This document shows positions 58,101 to 64,000 of a stretch of 64,000 bases of DNA, in pieces. The translations under genes were made by a program, and so were the position numbers. The notes under the pieces are model-generated. The model was not told where the DNA came from. It did not search any database and was given only the letters and a program-made list of their open reading frames with translations. This DNA is from Hofstenia miamia (lineage: Eukaryota > Xenacoelomorpha > Acoela > Hofsteniidae): NCBI GenBank assembly GCA_900660155.1, contig CABFPE010000017.1, positions 590,611 to 654,610 on the forward strand, read 5' to 3'. Each line of letters opens with the position of its first letter. The first letter of the stretch is position 1.

Positions 58101-59766
58101 ATACATTACCTTAGAACTGCAAGAGTTTCTTCTATTCAATGTAGTATTGACTCCTCCGGGATGTACACTGTAGGCCTTAACATTTGAATTAGGATATCGC
58201 TTGGCAAACTCAAGTGTAAATAAAACATTCGCTAATTTGCTTTGACAATAACTTTTCCATCCGCCATATGACTTCTCTAAACTGAGATCTTCAAAGTGAA
58301 TATGACCACCCATTTTGTGAGCCCTAAATATATTAGTGTAATATTAAAATATTACTACCTCTGTCCGAAGATAATCTCGAGGAGCTAGCTTTCACAAAAT
58401 GTAATATTGTTTTAAAAAGAGTCTCTTAAAAAAATTATAAGGATTTTAATTCGTGGGAAAACGAGGATTATTAAACTTTGACCCACAGGCACTTCCATAT
58501 CAGATTTTGGGAAGCTTTTTAACATGTTCAGATAAAGAAAAAAAGTTAGAATGTGTTTTACAATTATTTCACCTGAATTTCTCATCCGTTTCCCGCAAGA
58601 ATTTAAAAAAGAATAAGTGACTTTCACACCTCTTAAATATTTTACGGTTGTTTTATGAATGACTACCAATCGCCCAAAAGAAACATTTAGCACCATGAAA
58701 ACATAATGGAAGCATACATTTATTGAAAATCAAAATAGGAAAAGGTTCTAAAATGGCTATAGAAGATTGAAAAGACAAAAAGCATTGACGATTTTTAAGA
58801 ACCTATTATCGCAATACTAAAGTCGGATCACACTGAGTGACTAAGAATAAAATTGGAACAATATTGAAATTTTGTGATTAATATTAAGAAATAGAAACAA
58901 AAATAAGTAACTTTGAAATTAAAAATAGACTTTCCACTAATTGATCGATTATTGGTGCATAAAATTTGAATATCAGATTAAAACTCACTGAGTTGCAGTC
59001 TTCAAAAATGGCCCATTAAATGTTAAATACATATGATTTTAAGACCTCATCGCAAAAGTTGCTCATGTTTAAAATCTTTCAAATACTGCATAGTATGAAT
59101 ACTATTTTTACGATTTCGTAGTATGCATAGTTTCTACACTGAATTGAGTTCATTTACGAGTTATTTTTTTTATAAAAAAATAAATTCATGATTTATACTT
59201 TCAACTTATTACTGCAAGAAGAACCGATACAATCGAACATTTTTCTAAAAAATGCGAAAAATTGTTTACTGATTTTCTGAATATCACTTTTAAGCAAACC
59301 AAGCATCGCAATGGGATAATACAAATATTCCATTGAGAACTACGCAATGCTTCAAGTGGTATGACCATATTTTTAGTAGTACATGTGTAAGCTAAAAGCA
59401 TACGCAGATTATGTTTATATTGAGCTACTGTAAACTAATGTTGATGAATACTGCAATAAATTATATTCAAGCAAGCATGACCAAAGAAATTCTAGGATTA
59501 CATTAATTCGAATTGAAAGTACCAAAACTGAAATAGGAAAATACTTACAAAGATGATACATTGACAATTCTAACATCATCCCCAGAAGCAAAAAGAACAT
59601 CTTTCAGTAGAAATGTAAGATAAAAATGACCAATATGATTTACACCCAGTTGGAATTCAAACCCATCTTTTGTCAACTGTCTTTCAGGAATCATTGCAAC
59701 TCCTATTCAATTAGCTAACTGTCATATAATACAATTTATCTCTTTCAGCACAAATTTGCTGGTATA

Positions 59767-59823
<57 letters not shown>

Positions 59824-61269
59824 TTAACAGACATTCTAGTTAAAAGTATATTAAAGGCTTTTCCAATTGATGAGGAGGCACTTCATTAAACTAATCAAAT
59901 ATTGTCTGACAGTTTTTCAAGCTTTATTACTAATGTTTATTAAAAATGTGTTTTCGCTATTGCAAGCTTCTTATATTGTTGGAATATATTAGAAAAAAAA
60001 TATATTGGAAATTGAAATCTGAATGAGGTATTGGGAAATCAACTGATTTCAAATATTTCCGCTAAACTTATGCGAAAACAAATGCCCTCCCCCACAATTA
60101 CTTTTGCAATAATTCTCTATTAGAAATGTATCAATTTCAAATTTACTGTGATAAAAAATTTTCAATAATATATTGAAAAATACCTATTGTTGCGAATCTG
60201 AAATATACTAGAGTAAGAGATGACTGAGAATTATGTAAAGCAGCAAGAGTTCTTGAATATAATATTTCCATAAATATATTTTTCAACTGCTGAGGATTTT
60301 CACAAATGTCATTGTCAATGAGTAGAACAAGGTAGCAAAGGGATTGATCATGAATGACTTAAAGCATCTTGAAAAGTATTCTAGTGGGTTTTTTCTATAA
60401 TAATGTACATTATTATTTGACAACATCACCTACCATGTCATACAGACATTTTGAAAATATCTCTATTTATTGAGAAACCTGTATTTCAGTTTTGTTATTT
60501 ATAGTTATCTTTTTTTTCTCTATAATTAGAAAAGCACACTTATTTGTTGAACTGCTTACTACCAATTGAATTGAGTAACGCACTTTGGATGAGATTCCAG
60601 AAACTAACAGTGGCAAAGCAACTAGTGAAAGCAGTGTAGAAACTATTTCATATGAATCAGATAAAAAAATTAGCAGTTATTGATTTCCGAATAATTCCAA
60701 TGCCGTTGTGGCACTACTGGATGGCAAAGATTGTTTGAGATCACATGTTGTGAAAACGGCAGAACGTGGGTCATCTCATCTGGAAATACGCATAATTCGA
60801 TAGATATTAAATATGTATCTAATTATTTCATTATAAAATGATGGTGAAAATTTTTATATCTGTAGTTTGAGAGAAACTCGAAAAATTTAATGAAACTTCA
60901 CTTTTTCTTACACCAAGTGCTCTTGTTCACAGTTAATTGAAAAACAGTATGACACCGATCTGCTAAAATTTACTTTGATGCAATTTTTTACTTGCTTTGA
61001 TATGAATTGTAGCATCTGAAGAGGAAATGACATTTGTATCATAAAGCTTGTTGAATTTTAAACTAGGATTTACCTGCATTATTTATAAGAAGCTGAATAG
61101 TAGGGAATATTGATTTGACTTTTTCAGAAAAATGTTTGATACTTTCAAGAGATTGAAGATCCAACTTCAGAAATATCAATTGTTCTGAATTAATGAAATC
61201 CTTGCTTTCTTCTAATAGTCTATCAATTACCTCTTGGGTCTTTTCATCATTTCTACACGCCAAGACAAC
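52136..61269 (-). CDS. Retinol-dehydrogenase-like short-chain dehydrogenase/reductase (SDR), 5' exon missing
   Basis: Four minus-strand exons with GT-AG borders: 61074-61269, 59549-59702, 58110-58323 and 52136-52345. Phases join exactly: GCAG|GA makes the Gly of NNAG|VAMIPE, TTT|G gives NVSS|LAHKMGG, and SSK|VMKFFF joins at a codon border. Motifs in order: [17 protein letters not shown], the structural [22 protein letters not shown] (catalytic Ser zone), YCQSK (catalytic Tyr and Lys), [10 protein letters not shown], then [13 protein letters not shown] and [11 protein letters not shown] at the C-terminus. This is the RDH11-14-like class of NAD(P)-dependent oxidoreductases acting on retinoids or lipid carbonyls, often membrane-associated. 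The exon with the N-terminal TGxxxGIG cofactor motif was not found below 64000. The substrate is not deducible. Confidence 0.88.
52346..53506. other. SDR intron, 3' part
   Basis: Within the 5.76-kb intron between exons 58110-58323 and 52136-52345. No coding or repeat feature recognised in this stretch. Confidence 0.45.
53507..53830 (-). pseudogene. P-element/THAP9-like transposase fragment
   Basis: A 107-codon open stretch on the minus strand containing a [20 protein letters not shown] block followed by [15 protein letters not shown]. This recalls the 'D.lE..F...Rq..G.nY..sv.qv....k' C-terminal block of P-element and THAP9-type transposases. The rest of the transposase is not nearby. It lies within the SDR's last intron on the same strand as the gene. 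It ends with NLQF and a stop and is flanked by AT-rich DNA. An unrelated conserved domain cannot be excluded. Confidence 0.45.
54240..54740 (-). pseudogene. LINE endonuclease relic (CR1/Jockey-like)
   Basis: Minus-strand translation, not kept in one frame, shows [26 protein letters not shown], then [15 protein letters not shown] (the GDFN catalytic box, about 54.45 kb), [17 protein letters not shown] (about 54.33 kb) and [14 protein letters not shown] (the 'SDH..i...l' end, about 54.27 kb). These are the last three blocks of the APE-type endonuclease of CR1/Jockey-group LINEs, in the right order and spacing. No RT follows. It lies in the SDR intron. Confidence 0.7.
54741..58109. other. SDR intron, 5' part
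   Basis: AT-rich intronic DNA between the LINE relic and the exon at 58110. The short open stretches (e.g. 55292-55516, 56077-56391) match nothing known and are probably chance. Confidence 0.45.
59763..59821. repeat. (TA)n microsatellite in an SDR intron
   Basis: About 58 bp of nearly pure TA repeat, 60 bp upstream (in gene direction) of exon 59549-59702. Confidence 0.95.
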
Positions 61270-62823
61270 CTAAAAGGGTATTCTTTGAATACAAATACTA
61301 ACAAAAGTCCTATAGTAAAATAAAAAAACTAAAACTCGATCTTCATGTGAAACTCTCAACTTATGTAATGTTGGTAATATTGATAACCAATGATAATGGG
61401 GCTATTACATTTAAATAACTCTACACCTTTTCAAAATCAAATTCAGAATCTTCAGATCTTCAAATTTTCATTCGTTTATTTGCATAGTCCTATTAATATG
61501 GATTCGATTCTGGAATGAACAAGAACGGGTTCAAGGACAATGACAACCTCCTATGTTTGAATACATGCATAATAGAACACATCTTTAACTAAACAAATTA
61601 TATTATCCATTTGAAATCATGCAAATCACATTATTACAATAACTAAATGCACATTTATGTGAAATTATATTTATGTAAACCTATTCACACACACTATAAA
61701 TTGTTAATCATTTTGATTGATTTCATTTTTTGTATGAAATTTGTCTGAATTGATGAAATCATAAAATTCAAAAAATGTTTCTTATAGAACTATTTAGTGT
61801 GTATGAACTGGTATTAAAAAATATTTGAGCAATAGATCTCCAAAATGCTATTCTTTAATAATAGGATAAATGGCTACAATAAAAGTGTAAATTTTTACAT
61901 TTTCTTTGTAAGTGAATTAACATTTCATAAATTTGAAAAACATAAATTAGTTTCATATGTGAAGCAAGTCATTGTGTATTTTTAATATCTAATGAGAATC
62001 TATAGTGCAGTCTTGTCCAATAGGGTGAGGATCCGTTGACTCAATTCTTCAATAATATCTTACAATGAAATAAAAATAATAATCAATGTTATTTATGATA
62101 ACCACATACACCATATTCAAATAATTTTTATTATTTCCTATCCCAAAATTCAAAAGTTTATTGAAATAATTAGCTTTGAAGTAAATTTGGATTTGGATCA
62201 AACAATCAAATCATTTTCAACATCAATTTCACTAGCTTTTTTAACCAAGAAGTAGTGGTCTACGCTCTTCCGTTGGTCTGCTTGTTAACCTTAAACATCA
62301 CGGTGCTCTTCTAAAAGGACAAATTTATCTCAAGTAGTTACAAAATTCGTTTTTAGTCAATTTTTATTCTGCAAATCGTAATATCTGAAGAAAATACTTT
62401 TCTACACTTTCAGCATAGAAACCTTATTTCTTTGTTGTTGGCTGATTTGTAAATTATTTGAAAATGATTTAATGTCTTGAACTTAACAATGGCTGCTCAA
62501 AGTGAAATGTTCGTCTTTGTATTGTTGCTAGAAATCGCTTTGCTGTACTCCAGAATGTAACTCAGTGTTCATGTAAATAATATAATCGTTTTAATCACAA
62601 TTTCAGACTTAGAAATAGTTAGGCTGTATAAAATGTTATATTTGTCTTACAATTTGATCTGCACCAGCTTGAATTTCACTAATGAGCTCAGTTTTTGTTT
62701 TTGGAGGGATTCTTCCAACTATTTATTTAGTCATTTTTCATATATATTTCAATTAGGGACGAGTTTGGTCAGTTCAGAGGCCATTGAAAATGACCATATT
62801 TTTAGTTTCAAAGATCCTGAAGT
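61270..62823. other. Probable first intron of the SDR gene
   Basis: AT-rich. I looked on the minus strand for the TGxxxGIG-encoding first exon and did not see it. No other feature is supported. Confidence 0.4.
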
Positions 62824-63118
62824 ATGCGAAGTTGTTCAATAGGAAAAAGAGCATTTATATATGAATTTGATGCACTTAGTATATGGCAGTACTTAATACT
62901 CAAGGCTTACTCTAACCCAGGAGCCCCAGGTCATAACCAATGTAGAAAATTTTGGGATTCTGATTACAGATTTTTTTCTGCAACACAAGCGAAACAGAGC
63001 AGTGTTCTGAAGGTAAAAGTGGTATTGTTTATAGATGAATCAGAGTTGGCCGCAAATATTAAAGCCTGGGCCGGTAGTTGGCCTGCAAGAGTTAATACTG
63101 GCCAGCGGGTTTTTGGAC
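62824..63118 (+). other. Open stretch with splice donor, unclassified
   Basis: 99 codons open on the plus strand, markedly richer in G and C than its surroundings. The frame carries NPGAPGHNQC and FIDESELAANIKAWAGSWPA and runs into a good 5' splice-site match, ACG|GTAAGT (63118-63123). It could be an exon of an unseen plus-strand gene or part of an unclassified dispersed repeat. I do not recognise the protein. Confidence 0.25.
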
Positions 63119-63159
63119 GGTAAGTTTTTTTGAATTTATGTTGAATGTATGCAAGTATA

Positions 63160-63250
63160 TTTTATATATTTATATATTTTATATATATATACATATCTTT
63201 ATATATATATTATATAAATGTATATATATATATATATATATACATTTATA
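63160..63250. repeat. AT-rich microsatellite with an inverted repeat
   Basis: Alternating TA/AT tract including the symmetrical AAATG(TA)nCATTT, which can fold into a hairpin. Confidence 0.9.
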
Positions 63251-63544
63251 TAGTAACATTAGTCGTGTACTCCCTCTATTTCCTGGAATTCAGACATTTA
63301 CAAACTTTTGGGCGAAATCTCCTGTCTCAAAATTACATTATGAGACGTCATAGAATTTAAACTTAAATTATTTGAAATGTTAGGGTAGTTCTGCTACCAA
63401 AATTATTGTTGTTGATTATTTTCATTTGTTTATTAATAGTAAATCTAGAGAAAACTTGTATGCATTAGTTTCATTAAATCATTTGATTTTGATTAAATCA
63501 GTTGCTCTCAATTTTATTAAGACTTGATTACCAATAATTTGATG

Positions 63545-63800
63545 TCTAGGCAATGAGATTAGCATTGGAAAAGCAATAGGCATAGAACAATAAATAAACA
63601 CAACATCAGACAAGCCAATTTGTCCACATTTTCACAGAGTGCCTCAGCACCTCCAAGATGAATACACACAAATGATCAGTGCTTTATTGAACAAGAGAAT
63701 AATCAGAAAAAGTAAAAACCCATATGCTTCTCCTATAGTGTTTATAAAACAAAGTGACAAACACAGATTCTGCATCAACTTCAGGATGCTTAGGTAAATT
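63545..63800 (+). mobile_element. Ty3/gypsy RT fragment (fossil)
   Basis: Plus-strand translation gives HFHRVPQHLQDEYTQMISAL, then LNKRIIRKSKNPYASPIVFI and HRFCINFRMLR, the first RT blocks, as in D (RVPKHLRENHNK..., KSPYAAPTVFVKQ, RQCMDF). No other domain is attached before the window ends. An isolated old scrap of the same element group as A, B and D. Confidence 0.7.
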
Positions 63801-64000
63801 CAATTTTCTATTGGAAAAGAGTTGGTGATACATCTGAGGCAGCACAAGTGCATCAGCTTTGCACTACCAGTCAGCTCTTCCAAGATCTAACTAGAAGGCA
63901 TTTATTCTCATGAGAGTTATACTTTACTGTTAAATTACTTTATTTCAATCGCTGTTAGAAATGGCGCTGGTGAAAGCAAAATAATGTGTAAGCTAAACTC

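Noticed and set aside
58412-58696. Minus-strand open stretch of 94 codons next to an SDR exon
   Set aside because: It lies in the intron upstream of exon 58110-58323, has no SDR motif, and the flanking exons already join in phase without it.
1-64000. CRISPR arrays, operons, ribosome-binding sites, rRNA or tRNA genes
   Set aside because: No regularly spaced direct repeats of CRISPR type and no bacterial gene organisation. No cloverleaf or rRNA-like segment could be supported by eye; a tRNA search program was not available.

Overview
This is a window of an animal nuclear genome. It is very AT-rich, has no bacterial-style operons, has a host gene split by GT-AG introns, and is dominated by decayed transposons of metazoan type (Ty3/gypsy-like LTR elements, CR1/Jockey-type LINEs, piggyBac, probable P-element kin). 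The host genes (a nicotinamide/phenylethanolamine N-methyltransferase-family enzyme and a retinol-dehydrogenase-like SDR) and the transposon mix would fit an arthropod, perhaps an arachnid. The species cannot be fixed from the sequence alone.

Layout. 1-4.1 kb: AT-rich DNA with no recognisable gene. 4.1-5.9 kb: a broken piggyBac copy carrying three copies of a 16-20 bp palindrome. 6.3-48.5 kb: a graveyard of nested LTR retroelements. I separate six bodies: A (minus, 6.3-15.3 kb), E (minus, about 18.0-20.8 kb), B (plus, 20.7-31.3 kb), F (minus, 31.3-33.0 kb), C (plus, 33.0-37.3 kb) and D (plus, 37.4-48.5 kb). They are peppered with solo LTRs, several of which have clean 4-bp target duplications (TTAA, AGAT, TACA, GTAT, and TTAA again). 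A LINE of about 3.7 kb sits inside the protease region of D. A 1,564-bp block is present twice on either side of a single N at 15800, which looks like an assembly artefact. All LTR elements are old and broken many times.

The most unusual signal is a long coding module that lies downstream of integrase, or directly before the 3' LTR, in four of these elements (A, B, C, E). It is conserved between copies at the protein level, has no visible membrane segments or signal peptide, and matches no envelope or other family I recognise. Element C consists of little else between its LTRs. Element D, of a related lineage, lacks it.

48.5-64 kb: host territory on the minus strand. It holds an intact, intronless 281-aa methyltransferase (49366-50211) and four exons of an SDR gene (52136-61269). 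The SDR reading phases join exactly, but its first exon, with the nucleotide-binding glycine motif, is not in the window. The SDR's 5.8-kb last intron holds a P-element-like transposase piece and a LINE endonuclease relic. The right edge has a low-confidence open stretch with a good splice donor and one more Ty3/gypsy RT scrap.
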